Shown in pieces: positions 12,186-23,608 of a DNA stretch of 64,000 nucleotides. Position 1 is the first letter of the stretch. Each line of letters opens with the position of its first letter. The DNA comes from Bos javanicus (taxonomy: Eukaryota > Chordata > Mammalia > Artiodactyla > Bovidae): positions 45,134,483-45,198,482 of the forward strand of contig NC_083890.1 in assembly GCF_032452875.1 (NCBI RefSeq). The letters are read 5' to 3'. The translations under genes were made by a program, and so were the position numbers. The notes beneath the pieces are model-generated. The model did not search any database. It was not told where the DNA came from and worked only from the letters and a program-made list of their open reading frames with translations.

Positions 12186-12876
12186 CTGGAAGCTTCATCA
12201 CCTCCCAGATGCTGTATTTTCCTGGCTGCAGGAAGGAAAATGAGAAGGAAGAAAGGAGCACGGAAGGAAGAAGAGGGCGAGGGGAAAGAGGGGAAGGGGG
12301 TGTCGTATGGGAACATTCTGAGAAATGGTTCTGCAGATACATTCCAACAGGCGAGGGGTGCAGTTATACCAGATGCAGGAACAAAGCTCCAGTACCAACC
12401 AGTCCGGAAAGGTGAGCCAGTGGGCACCCAAGCTCCCAAAGCATATACCACAAACTTGGATATTTTTACCTCTGGCTTATCCCCCCAGCCTCCCACCTCC
12501 CTTCCAAGTATTAGTAACACAACATTCTTCTGATAATTTTTCCTTTTAAAGGAGATACTACTCTTACTAAAAGGTCAACCAGCTAAAAATATTTTGCTCC
12601 GATTTTCCATGAGCTTTTCAGCATGATTTTGTTGCCTCAAGCTTTGCCTGGGAGAAACAACTGGAATATTTTCCACCCACGGAGAGCCCTTTTCCAGGCC
12701 CTGGCGCCAAAGTTTCTCTTCTCCTTGTTCCTTCCCTGTTTAACCCCCTTTGGTCTTATCAGTAACGTTCAGAAGAACCAAAAGAAAGGTTTTGTTTTTA
12801 AAGAGTGAAACATTGCTTTGACATTTAAAGACAAAGGGCCCACATTCCTTTTTAGCAAATCCCTGTACAAAAGCAA
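12186..12876. other. Intergenic, no gene seen
   Basis: Purine-rich stretch at 12235-12305 followed by unique sequence. The overlapping frames here reflect skewed composition. Confidence 0.5.
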
Positions 12877-13146
12877 GGACTTCCCCGGTAGCTCAGCTGG
12901 TAAACAATCCTGCTGTAGAAAGGATAGGCTACCCACTTCAGTATCCTTTGGGCTTCCCTGGTGGCTCCGACGGTAAAAAATCTGCCCTCAGTGAGGGAGA
13001 CCTGGGTTCGATCCCTGGGTCAGGAAGATCCCCTGGAGAAGGAAATGGCAACCTGCTCCAGTAGTCTGGCCTGGAGAACTCCATGGACAGAGGAGCCTGG
13101 CGGGCTACAACCTGTAGGCTCGCAACCAGTAGAACAAGACTAAGCG
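12877..13146 (+). mobile_element. Two-headed Bov-tA SINE
   Basis: A partial Bov-tA head and core (12877-12950, internally deleted) runs directly into a complete Bov-tA (12951-13146). The junction is the 'cagtatccttt|gggcttccc' step, the same junction type as in the triple unit at 59746-60140. Confidence 0.82.
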
Positions 13147-13499
13147 AGTCTCACTTCACTTAAAAAAGCAAAGGCAGGGTGCAGTTGCTGCATGTGAGTA
13201 ATTGAAATGAGAGTTTTCCTTGAGGTGGGGCCTCCGGGTGCCATGGAGCACCTAGCTGTGGACAGCTCAGCAGCTGTGCCCCAGGTAGAGAGCTCGGAGA
13301 GGTGCGGGTTTCCCCCACAATTTGCAGGCAGAGCATTCTCATGAAAACTTTCATAAGCTGAAACGGAGCAAAGGAGCAAGACCTAGAGACACAGCTTGTA
13401 AATGGATACACAAAATAAATCAATTTTTGCCTTTTGCCTTTATTCTTAAAAGCAAAAATCCTCTTCAAATTTCTTTCAGTTTGTGAAAACACGTACGGG

Positions 13500-13895
13500 C
13501 GTATCTCAGGGACACTGTGGGTTTGGTATCAAACCATCATGACAAAGCAAGTCCCATGGTATTTTTCGTTTCCCAGTGCATATAAAAGTAACAATTAAAA
13601 AAAGTAATAAAAACGTTTGCTGTAGTCTATGAAGTGTACAATAGCATTATGTCTAAAAACAACATACAAACCTTAATTTAAAACACTTTCTTGACAAAAA
13701 CTATTAACCATCATCTTATCCTTCAGTGAATCGCAGTAAGGACAACAAAGATCACTGATCACAGATCACTATGACGAATGTAATGATGATGAAAAAGTTT
13801 GGAATAGTGTGAGAATTAGCAAAATGTGACACAGAGACACAAAGTGAGCAGATGCTGTTGGAAAAGTGCTGACGATGGACTTGAGTCCCCACTGT
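13500..13895. mobile_element. Old MER-type DNA transposon remnant
   Basis: The blocks 'gatcactgatcacagatcac' and 'acacagagacacaaagtgag' are ones I recognise from an old mammalian medium-reiterated DNA transposon, but I cannot assign the family with confidence. Confidence 0.4.
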
Positions 13896-13979
13896 GGTCC
13901 TCCCTGCTGGGGTCCCAAAGGGTCAGACATGACTGAGCAACTAAGCACGCACTCGTGCACACACACACACACACACAAC
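13896..13979 (+). mobile_element. Bov-A tail with (CA)n microsatellite
   Basis: A short Bov SINE tail ('agacatgactgagcaactaa') ends in a run of about ten CA dinucleotides, the usual tail-derived microsatellite. It interrupts the older transposon remnant. Confidence 0.75.
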
Positions 13980-14784
13980 CTCTATAGCAATGCTTCCCTA
14001 TGAACAGAGTCAGCCGAAGGGTCTTTGCCAAGCATTATGAATAATTTGTCATTCACACATTCTTTCACAAACCGAGGGCATTGACAAGGGGTTGCAGGTA
14101 GGGAGACCTGGCTGGGATGCTCTCACCAGGCAACCTGCGGCCATGGCCAGCTGGAAAGCCCAACCCTTGCACTCGAGATGTCAGCCTCTCCTCATATCTG
14201 GTTACGCTTTCAATCTGCTACTACTTCCTAAGCAAGGAGGGTTTTTGCTTTTGGTGGGTTTTTTGTGTTGTTGTTTTTTTTTTTTTCTTCATTAAAACAT
14301 TTTCAGTTTAAACATGAGAAGTAGTCTGCCTTTTTTTGTTTCAATTTTCTTGATGCTTTGAGAGTATCTTTCAGTCCCAAAGCAGGCCTCATGGGAAATT
14401 CTTAGAAGACTCAGAAACTTAGGAGGTGAGGAGCAAAGAGTAGAAAGCAGAGATGCCCAGGGGAGGGTGAAAGTAAAAGATGAGTTCTGTTGATTTTTTG
14501 ACTATTTCTCTCCATATCATGTCCTCCCATTAGGAGCTTTCTCTAACCATGATACTCTCCTCAGGGCTTTTAGAATTGGGTGAAGTTCATCCCAGACATA
14601 CCAATGCTTTACAAGCAAAAAGAAAAAAGGCCACAGAGGCTGAGATAGAGGGGAAGGTGCTTGCTGGAAGTTCCAGCCCTTTCCAGGAACAGAATCAGCA
14701 CAGGAACCTCCACGCCTTAACTCTCAGCGCCCAGCAGAGCTCAGCAGAACAGAGCACTCCGACTTAGAACTAGCTGTTAACTTG

Positions 14785-15697
14785 TCCAAGCACCTTTTTT
14801 TGGAGTTCTTTATTCTATTTGTTTTGGTTTAACTTAAAAAAAATGTTATTGCAGCATAATTGATTTACCAATGCTGCGTTAGTTTCTGCTGTACAGCCAA
14901 GTGAATCAGTTATACACACACGTACATCCCCTGCCTTTTCAGATTCATTTCCTATTAGGCCATTATAGAGCACTGAAGAGTTCCCTGTGGTATATAGCAG
15001 GTCCGTGTTAGTTATGGCCTTTGTATATGGTAGTATGTATGCATCAATCCCAGTCTCTCAATTTATCATTCTCTTCCCCTTTCCTCCTCCTTGGTAACTA
15101 TAAGTTTGTTTTCTCCATCTGTGACTCTATTTCTGCTTTGTATTAAGGTTATAGTTTTTTGGGGTTTTTTATTTTAGGTTCTACATATCAAAACTATCAT
15201 ATGGTATTTGTCTTTCTCTGACTTACTTCTCTTAGTATGATAGTCTCTACCCATGGTGTATCCATGTTGCTTAAAATGGCATTATTTCATTCTTTTTTAC
15301 AGCTAATATTCCACTGTATATATATGTACCACACCTTCTTTATCCATTCCTCTGCTGATGGACGTTTGGGCTGTTTCCATGTCTTGGCTGTTGTAAATCG
15401 TGCTGCAGTGAGCACGGGGGTGCATGTATCTTTTCAGATTATGGCTTTTTCCAGATATCGGCCCAGGACTAGGACCACTGGGTCATATGGCAGTTCTATG
15501 TTTGGCTTTTTAAGGAACCTCCATGCCATCCTTCACAGTGGCCGTACCAATTTACATTCCCACCCAAAGTGTAGAACGGCTCTCTTTTCTCCACACCTTC
15601 TCCAGCATTTACTGTTTGTAGACATTTTGATGACGGCCATTCTGAGCGGTATGAAGTGACGCTTCTCTGCACTTTTGATTTGCATTTCTCTAGTGAA
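14785..15697 (-). mobile_element. Older L1 3' end (minus)
   Basis: The minus strand carries the end of an L1 ORF2 and its 3' UTR. On the plus strand the 'ccactgtatatatatgtacc' and 'ctgctgatggacgtttgggc' blocks are the reverse of ORF2 C-terminal codons, and a broken cysteine motif is seen ('KCWRRCGEK'). It is interrupted at 15698 by a BovB-derived tail and resumes after it. Confidence 0.8.
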
Positions 15698-15797
15698 CTC
15701 TGGGAGTTGGTGATGGACAGGGAGGCCTGGCGTGCTGAGATTCACAGGGTCGCAAAGAGTCGGACACAACTGAGCAACTGAACTGAACTGAATTGAA
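15698..15797 (+). mobile_element. BovB-derived tail inserted in L1
   Basis: About 100 bp of the BovB/Bov-A 3' end ('gggagttggtgatggacagg' through 'gaactgaactgaattgaa') lies between two contiguous parts of the older L1, flanked by a short 'tga' repeat. It therefore inserted after that L1. Confidence 0.8.
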
Positions 15798-16070
15798 TGA
15801 TTAATTATGTTGAGCGTCTTTTCACATGCTTTTGGTCATCTGGATGCCAAGAACTTTTTAAAAAATTGCAGCGTAGTTGATTTATAATATTGTGTTAGTT
15901 TCAGATGTATAACATAGTGATTCAGCTGTTTTTTTCAGATAATATTCCTGTAATTGTGTAATAATAATGTATAATAATGTAATCTTATACATTATTACAA
16001 GATGTTCAACACAGTGCCCTATGCTAAACAGTAAATCTATTTTATGTACAGTAGTTTTATCTGTCAATCC
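15798..16070 (-). mobile_element. Older L1 fragments (minus)
   Basis: Continuation of the interrupted L1 (ORF2 part reading 'gttgagcgtcttttcacatg' on the plus strand) to about 15848. A second L1 3'-UTR piece ('gtgttagtttcagatgtata') follows. Confidence 0.65.
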
Positions 16071-16494
16071 CAGGATTTTTTCATAGGTTCATGTCATTTG
16101 AATCCTGAGGTCCTGGAGACTTGTTTACACAGGGATTTTTGTGTAGAAATAACATCGTGGTTGTATTTGGCAATTTGCAAATAAGCCACTTAGCTGGCGT
16201 TTTACGGCTGCTGGGAAAGAGCTCCTGCTACTTCTCTTTCTGTGATAATGAGGGAACACAGTGAGCCAGGGAAAGCAAATGTCAGCGCACAACAGGAAAC
16301 TCAGGGAACTCTCAGGGTTCCTGCACTTACGGGCACGCCTGGTGGGGAGGCAGCCTCCCAGCGCAGCGTGAAGATGGCAAATACACCCTATACCCGAATC
16401 AGCTGACTCAGCTTGTTTCATGATAATATCAGCTGGAGCCTTCTCAGTCTAAAGGTTAAATTCAAAACATGAACAGATTATACATCCAGATACA
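16071..16494. other. Intergenic, no gene seen
   Basis: Unique sequence. No gene or repeat recognised. Confidence 0.55.
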
Positions 16495-16496
16495 TA

Positions 16497-17023
16497 CAGT
16501 TGGCCCTCTATGTCCTCAGGCTCTGCATCCTGGGATCCAACCAACAGTGGATCAAACAAATTCCAGAAAGTTCCAGAAAGCAAAACTTGAATTTGCTGCA
16601 CATGGACAACTATATACAACTACTTACATAGCATTTTCATTGTATGAGGTGTTGTAAGAAATGTGGAGATGATTTAAAATATACAGAAAGATGTGCATAG
16701 GTTACACGCAAACACTGTGCTGTTTTACGGGCTTCCCTGGAAGCTCAGTGGTAAAGAACACGCCTGACAATGCAGAAGACCCGAGTTCAATCCCTGGTTC
16801 GGGAAGATCCCTGGAGAAGGAAATGGCAACCCACCCCAGTATTCTTGCCTGGAAAATCCCATGGACAGAGGAGCCTGGAGGGCTACAGTTCATGGGGTCG
16901 CAGAGTCTGACACAGCCGAACGACTGAGCACAAACATGCCGTCTTACGTGAGAGCCTTCTTTCTCAGATTTTGGTATCCGTGGGAGTTCTGGAGCCAGAC
17001 CCCAAGGGTCCAGGGGACAACTG
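16497..17023 (+). mobile_element. MER2-like Tigger element, split by a SINE
   Basis: Terminal inverted repeats are visible: 'cagttggccctc' at the left and 'ggggacaactg' at the right, each flanked by TA, the target duplication of Tc1/mariner-Tigger elements. The middle matches my recollection of MER2. A Bov-tA at 16727-16930 splits it. Confidence 0.7.
16727..16930 (+). mobile_element. Bov-tA SINE inside MER2-like element
   Basis: Plus-strand Bov-tA beginning 'gggcttccctggaagctcag' and ending 'cgaacgactgagc', nested in the older DNA transposon. Confidence 0.9.
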
Positions 17024-17044
17024 TATCTAATACATGACCATATA

Positions 17045-17640
17045 TATATGTTTTAAACTTTTTATTTGAAATAATTTCAAAGTTACAGAATAGTTTTTAA
17101 ACTAATACAAAGAACCCTCATACTGTGTTTATCCAGATAAACCAGATTTTAACATTGATCCACATGTGCTTTATCATTCACTCTCCCTTTACATATAATT
17201 ATTAATATAATGTATAAATATTAATGTAATTCATAATGTTGGTATTGCTGTGCTTAGGTGCTCAGTCATGACCAACTCTTTGCGACCCCGTGGGCTGTAG
17301 CCCACCAGGCTCCTTTGTCCATGGGATTCTTCAGGCAAGAATTACTGAAGAAATTCTTCAGGAGCCTGTTGCCATGCCCTCCTCCAGGGCATCTTCTCAA
17401 CCCAGGGATCGAACCCAGGTCTTCCTCGTTGCAGGTGGATTCTTTACTGTCTGAGCCACCAGGGAAGCCCGACATTAATATTAATATGAGCACTTACAAA
17501 CATTGTTCCTCTTTACCCCTGAACATACCAGTGTTTGCCTGAGAACAAAGATATCTTCTCACATGAACACAGTTTAGTTCTCACATTCAGGAAATGCAAC
17601 ACTGATGTGACACGGTGATCTAATCTGCAGTTCATAAATT
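17045..17640 (-). mobile_element. Old L1M 3'-end fragment, split by a SINE
   Basis: The plus-strand text 'tttgaaataatttcaaagtt', 'aatacaaagaaccctcatac' and 'tgtgctttatcattcactct' resembles the reversed 3' end of L1M elements. It resumes after a minus-strand Bov-tA at 17255-17470. Confidence 0.55.
17255..17470 (-). mobile_element. Bov-tA SINE
   Basis: Minus-strand Bov-tA with a small duplication in the core: 'attcttcaggcaagaattac' is followed by a repeat of 'attcttcagg'. It ends at the tRNA-like head 'ccaccagggaagccc'. Confidence 0.88.
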
Positions 17641-19325
17641 ACGGCTAGAAGGCGTTCCAAAAGTCTTAGTGCAGCTATTCGAGGTTTTAATAAAACAAAG
17701 GAAAATGTTTTACTCACTGCAGGTATCATTCGTGACAAACATTTTACTTTAAAAACAAAGTATTAGCTCCATAAAATATTTACTGATATCTATCTATTTT
17801 CAGCTTGTTTATCACCCAGCACTGAAAGCATCTGAATACCTCTTTATAAATCCAGGAAGACCTTCTGACAATCCTGCTGGCATCAGGTTGATTTGAAAGA
17901 TGTATATATTATTACAAATGCAATTAATGGTAGGAAATTTTAAATGGTAAAATATAAGCTTTAACGTTTTAGCAAGATTTGGGCTTCTGAGGCATACAAA
18001 AACGCAAACGTGGACGAGGAGTATTCTTTATGAACATTACCCCTGTCCCTATAAGATGAGGAAACGCACAGTTAAGCGCCACAGAAGAAGCCGACAGCAA
18101 GAGCCACTAACCCAAAGACTGCCCTGTTCCAGTGCTCCTCCTTCTGAAGGGGAGAGGGGTGTTTTCCACTGGAAATGTGTGTGTGTGTGTAATCATTTCA
18201 TAATAACGTAACATGGAATTCCATCAATACCACCTACTTACCCTCAGACCCACAATCTTACCTCCCTTTCTTCTATGTCATTGCAGGGATGTCTTACCAG
18301 GTCAAGGCTGCCCCAGGAATCCATCAAGCTCTCTCTTTCCTGCCCTTCCTCCCCCAGCTTGCCCTCCTTTTCCTCTGACTATTTCCCCGAGGCCTGGAGC
18401 CTACTCAACTCTTGTCCAGAGAGCCAAGTCCAAATACCCCTCGCCTGGAGCAGGTTGAGCTGGTGGGTGTTGTGCCTGCACGGAGGCCGAACTGGGAGGT
18501 GCGGGGTCAGAGACAAGGAACCAAATGGACACGCGAGTAAAGAGCTACCATGTGAGTAGAAAGTAAGGCCTTCAGTCCAGAAGGAGAGAGCCTGGGTTGA
18601 TGGGAAGAAGTTTAAATTAACTTGATAAAATCCCAATGTGCAGAGATAGGGTAAGGAGCGAAATAATACATCAAAGGACTAAATACATCTCTGGCATGTA
18701 ATAACTATTCACTAAGTATCTTATGGTATAAAATAAACCCTCACGCATACGAGTTGGCTTGAACTAATTTGCAGTGCCTTGAATCCAGGTCGTGTCCTGA
18801 TAAGAGATGTTACAGAGAACTCCCGTCAGGCGTTCCTTCCCTCCATTAACCAGCTTTAAAAGAAGAAAGGGAGAGGCCACGAAGGGAATTTGAGTTTTCC
18901 AGCTCTAGGCAAACCTGCCGGGTTGGGGTCAACGGGTTTCACCTCCCTCTGACCGTCTTCTTTGCTTGGGAGGCAGCTGAGCAGATTGGGTTTCAAGAAG
19001 TCTCGCTCCCAGAGCCAGTCCAGGTGGCTGCTTCTGTCTGTTGACAGCAGACGTGAGTGCTAATGGGGAGAACGAGAGATAAGGGCCTCAACAGCAACCA
19101 AAATAACGCAACAACTCAGGTTAGGAAAGAAAAATACGGGTAGCAGCAAGGTTCTCTCTGTCACGGGCAGTTAGGGCAGTGCGGACTCGCATCCTTTGAG
19201 ACACAGCAGCTGACCGGGGAGCACGCCTGTCGTGTTGCTGGAAAATGCAGGTCAGAATGATCCCTACATGCACGACTTTATGAAGCATGTCTGCAAGCCA
19301 AGATTTATTCCAACAGCACTATCCC
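17641..19325. other. Intergenic, no gene seen
   Basis: AT-rich unique sequence to about 18050, then mixed. A (TG)n run of about 8 units lies at 18177-18191. The segment from 17650 has an unexplained 'ggcgttccaaaagtcttagt' start (see findings). Open frames near 18213-18559 lack any known domain. Confidence 0.5.
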
Positions 19326-19530
19326 AGGTGGGGCTAGTGGTAAAGAACTCACCTGCCAATGCAGGAGATGTAAGAGACATGGGTTCAATCCCTGGGTCAG
19401 GAAGATCCCCTGGAGGCGGGCACGGCAGCCCACTCCAGTATTCCTGCCTGGAGAATGCCATGGACAGAGGAGCCTGGCGGGCCACAGTCCATGGGGTCAC
19501 AAAGCGTCGGACACGACTGAAGTGACTCAG
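19326..19530 (+). mobile_element. Bov-tA SINE
   Basis: Plus-strand Bov-tA, well preserved, ending 'ggacacgactgaagtgactc'. Confidence 0.9.
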
Positions 19531-19552
19531 TCCGCAGTATGTAGTACACACT

Positions 19553-19695
19553 GCTGAAGTCTCACAACACCCTGAGGCCGCTTCTTAAATCATTTCATAC
19601 ACGAGGAAACTGAGGCTCTGAGAGATTAAGAAACTTTCTCAAGCTTATATATGGCCATAATAGGTGGGAACCGGTCAAGGATTCCGACTCAGAAG
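19553..19695 (+). mobile_element. MIR SINE fragment
   Basis: Diverged MIR 3' half: 'acgaggaaactgaggctctg' followed by 'agattaagaaactttctcaa' and a degraded end. Confidence 0.75.
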
Positions 19696-20258
19696 CCCCT
19701 GTTCTTTCCCACGAACACCGAGGAAGCGGACACGCGGACGATTTAAAAGCGCTGACGGGGCTCCCCACTCGCTTTCCGAGGCTCGTTTCGCGAGGAGAGC
19801 ACGTTGCCTTCTGACACAGCTTCAGTGGTTTTCCTCTGCCTGTGGGAGAAAATTCAAGTTCACGTGCCTGCTCGGAGCGCTGATGCCTGGCATGTGGTTC
19901 CCTTTTCGTGTTGCCTTCCGCGGTCTCCCCCTAGAGCCTCACCTGTCCGTGACTCACCTCACACGTCCCAGTCCCCGCCTGGCTTTCCCTCGTTGTCCCC
20001 CCTGAACTGGCCCTGTCCGCCATTTTCCTCTTCACTGCGGGCACCTCTTCTGTCTTTAGAAACAGCCTTCAGGGTCCAACCTATCGCCATGTATTCTGTG
20101 AAGCTGCCCTGACTTTCCCAGCCCCCAGGGTCTCTTCCTTGGGGGAAATGCTGAGACAGTTAGCCTGCACCCCTCACTGGACACTTTTCAGATGCAACCT
20201 TGGATTTCCTATGAGGGTCCCACTTAGTATGACCAACATTAAGCCAGGGCTTATGTAG
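19696..20258. other. CpG-containing intergenic stretch
   Basis: GC-rich with clustered CpG at about 19720-19800. Overlapping plus frames at 19664-20112 have no recognisable domain. No gene called. Confidence 0.5.
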
Positions 20259-20546
20259 CAAGGAGAAGGCAATGGCACCCCACTCCAGTACTCTTGCCTG
20301 GACAATCCCATTGATGGAGGAGCCTGGTGCGCTGCAGTCCATGGGGTCGCTAAGAGTCTGAGACGACTGAGCGACTTCACTTTCACTTTTCACTTTCACG
20401 CATTGGAGAAGGAAATGGCAACCCACTCCAGTGTTCTTGCCTGGAGAATCCCAGGGATGGGGGAGCCTGGTGGGCTGCCGTCTACAGGGTGACACAGAGT
20501 CGGACACAACTGAAGTGACTTAGCAGCAGCAGTAGCAGTATACGCA
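20259..20546 (+). mobile_element. BOV-A2 dimeric SINE
   Basis: Two Bov-A monomers in tandem, joined by the 'cactttcacttttcactttc' linker and ending in an imperfect (AGC)n tail, the standard BOV-A2 layout. Confidence 0.92.
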
Positions 20547-21666
20547 GCAAACATTATCCAGGAAACTTGGGCCCAGGAAACGCCTAAAGGACGTGTAAGT
20601 GAGGAGGAGCCTGGCAGAGATCTGCCACATATGAAAACACAGGGCTGAGAAGGTTCCAGAGTCCCAGGGCCGAGCGAAGGATGGGGACCTAACATCAACA
20701 GACACTGGAGGCGAGAGGAATAACACTGGAGATTAAAACTCAGATATGAAAACCCTGCTTCAGACTGAGTGTGACTGAGCCAGAGATCTGCCTGGGGACA
20801 CCAGGTAGAACTTTAAAAATGCTTGGGAATGCTATCTAGAAGTCCACAGAATCAGCAAGCGAGATTTCTCTTACTGCAATAGACGTTTTTCAGAGAATTC
20901 ATGGCAACGAAACAAAGACAAATAGGGTTTCCTGACTCAAAATGTTTCAGTCTTTAAATATGTCTGTGTGAATTGTGAATCTCTAAGACAGAGGCATAGG
21001 AGGTAAGTCTGATCAGACTTGCTTGTCCAACTGATTCTTTTCCTCAAAAGCCCCTCCGGGTGAGGGCTCTTCAGCACATACTTAACACAGGCTGTTTACA
21101 TTTAGTCTGACCCATGTATCATTGTGGCTTAAAAAAGAGAGAAGCTGGGGAAGTTGTAAAGAGAGTGGGCCTTATTTTACCAAATTTATCAGTGTATAAA
21201 AAGCCAGCATATTTATTTATCAGCTTTGGACAAAAGGATGAGCCCAGACTGGATTAATAACAGCCAAGATAACCATCAAATTTTTCAAGGTGTACATCAT
21301 AAAACTGGAACCTCACCAAATGATTTGATATATTTCTCAGGTTGATATTTGATATGTTCCAATATTAAAGACACTGTAGGCATATTTAAGAGAAACAAAT
21401 TTATCTTTAGCTAGATTGTCCTCATTTCAGTTTATGGAAAAAGCCCAGCTCTAGTGACTGAATCTTGAAGGGCTTATTTTGTTAACTTTGGGGACCTTTC
21501 GGAAAAAATCTTATCCACTTGATCCATCTTAATTCTCCATCTACTCTGAGTGGAAAGAAACCCTCTGACTCTTGACCATGTCTGCCCCCTTCTGGAGATG
21601 GTGAGTGAAGCAAGGTTTATATTGGAGAAAGAAACGCTTTAAAATATAGAGATATTTGCAAAGTGG
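20547..21666. other. Intergenic, no gene seen
   Basis: Unique, mostly AT-rich. No gene or young repeat recognised. Confidence 0.55.
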
Positions 21667-21873
21667 GGCTTCCCTGGCGGCTCAGTGGCAAGTAATCTGC
21701 CTGTAAGGCAGGATACTCGGGTTCGATCCCTGGGTCGGGAAGATCCCCTGGAGAAGGAAATGGCAACCCACTCCAGTATTCTTGCCTGGGAGATCCCATG
21801 GACAGAGGAGTCTGTTGGGCTACAGTCCATGGGGTCGCAAAGAGTCAGACACAACTGAGCAACTAACAACAGC
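21667..21873 (+). mobile_element. Bov-tA SINE
   Basis: Well-preserved plus-strand Bov-tA, 'gggcttccctggcggctcag' through 'acacaactgagcaactaac'. Confidence 0.93.
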
Positions 21874-23433
21874 AAAACCCTAAGGCTCATCAACAACAAA
21901 TTCTTTCAGGGTTGCTTGTCGGTTTCTTCTCTCTGCCTCTTGTCCTTCCATAATGTTGAGCTGGTCTTTATTTATGGGCACTGTTGTCATCTAAGTTTCC
22001 GTTCAAGCTTTTCACGGTTTCCCAGTGCGTTTTCAAATACCACAAACAGATCTCCGCGGTCTCGGGTGGATGCATTTTTTCACTTGATCCTGATTCTGAG
22101 GTTAATCGGCACACTGTTCATTTTTTCCATCTCAGCCAACGAACCTGCTGCTGACACCCTGCCGGCCCCTGCCTGCGGACACCAGACCCTGCCTCCCGTT
22201 CCCATGATACCGAAACTACACTTTCTTCTTTTGGTCCGTTTTGGTTTCAGAATATTCAGGAAGACGTACAGGTTTTGCCTCGACGTGGCAACTTTCCCTG
22301 TCCAGATCACTGGCGGTGGGCATAAATCAGTTGAGGTGACACAGGGTCTCTGAAGATCAAGAAGTTCGAACAAGGAAAGGGATAATCTGCTTAGTTAAAT
22401 GAAAACGTGGGAAACGATGAAATGTGGGGGCACCTCTGCTGATAATGAGCACCTGTCTACATGGTGGTGTATACGCTGACAACTGAAGATGTCTGATATA
22501 AGTAGGATACTTCTGATAGAAGAAAACAGGGTAATGCCCCAGGAAGAACTTGTGTGAACACACTGGGGTCTTTCTGCATCCTTTCTCAAAAAGTCTGAAG
22601 CCAAAGCTTTGTGGCAGGAGAGTGAGCCAGTCCTGGGTTACCCAGAAAGTGGTCAGTTTCCACCGGGATCCCTTCAGGCTCCCGAGTTGCTATCGCTACT
22701 TTAAGTCCGCTCTTGTATTGGCATTTGTCCAAATAGCTGCCCAGGTCTCAAGAGAGACCTGTGCTTAATCAGGTAAATGGCTTTGATGTTTTTTTAAAGC
22801 ACTTTTTCCTTTCCCCCAAATAAAACAAATTGTGAGAGTAAAAGAGAGATGTGAAAATGATTTGGAAGCTGAATGCCAACATAGGAGTACCTTATCAATA
22901 AAATGGGCCCGTATAGCTCCTCCAAATACTTGTTAAAAAGTACAACAGCAGTTGTACTTTCGATTTGAAATGCTCATCTCTTCTCACTCACCTGGCAAAA
23001 AGTCTCTAGTTTAGGCAAGCTCCAAATACACCTACAGATGCACTAAAGCTTAAAGCTGTAGCAGGGATGGCAAATGTCAAGTTCAAGGTGTCAAACTGGT
23101 CCAGGTTTCAAAATGTCCAAGAATAACAGACCTAAACTGATGGTGTCCCATTGAAAGTTTCAACCTGCATTTAAGGGAAGACAAGAGAAGCTAACTGATT
23201 TTCATGTTTACTGCAGAAGATGTGGTCATAGACTAAGTCTAACATGAGGCTTCCTGGGCACAAGAAGTCAGAACTAGGGAGAAGTCCCAGGTCTGATACC
23301 CTCCCACTCTGTCAACACACACAGGGCCTTCAACAGTCTGAAGTCTCCCAAAATTGGTGTTTTCTCAGCCCTACAATGTCTCTGACCCATCTCTCTATCT
23401 TCCCTTATTTTCCACGTCAAAGACAACACAGGT
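21874..23433. other. Intergenic, no gene seen
   Basis: Unique sequence. An open plus frame at 21916-22353 (145 codons) has no recognisable domain and overlaps an opposite-strand frame. Confidence 0.5.
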
Positions 23434-23608
23434 GGGACTTCCCTGGCAGTCCAGCGGTTAAGACTTTGCCTTCCAATGCAGGGCGATACGGGTTTGATCC
23501 CTGGTCGAGGAGCTAAGATCCCACGTGCCTCGAGGCCAAAAAACCAAAGCAAAGACATAAAACAGAAGCAATATTGTAACAAAGTCAATAAAGACTTTAA
23601 AAATGGCT
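23434..23608 (+). mobile_element. CHR-type tRNA-Glu SINE
   Basis: The head 'gggacttccctggcagtcca' with 'gcggttaagactttgccttc' is the CHR (cetartiodactyl tRNA-Glu) SINE pattern, followed by the 'gctaagatcccacgtgcctc' body and an A-rich tail. Confidence 0.85.

Larger units (their letters stand above)
13147..14784. other. Intergenic, no gene seen
   Basis: Apart from the repeats listed separately (13500-13895, 13896-13979), this holds unique sequence with a T-run at about 14273-14286. No coding evidence. Confidence 0.5.
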
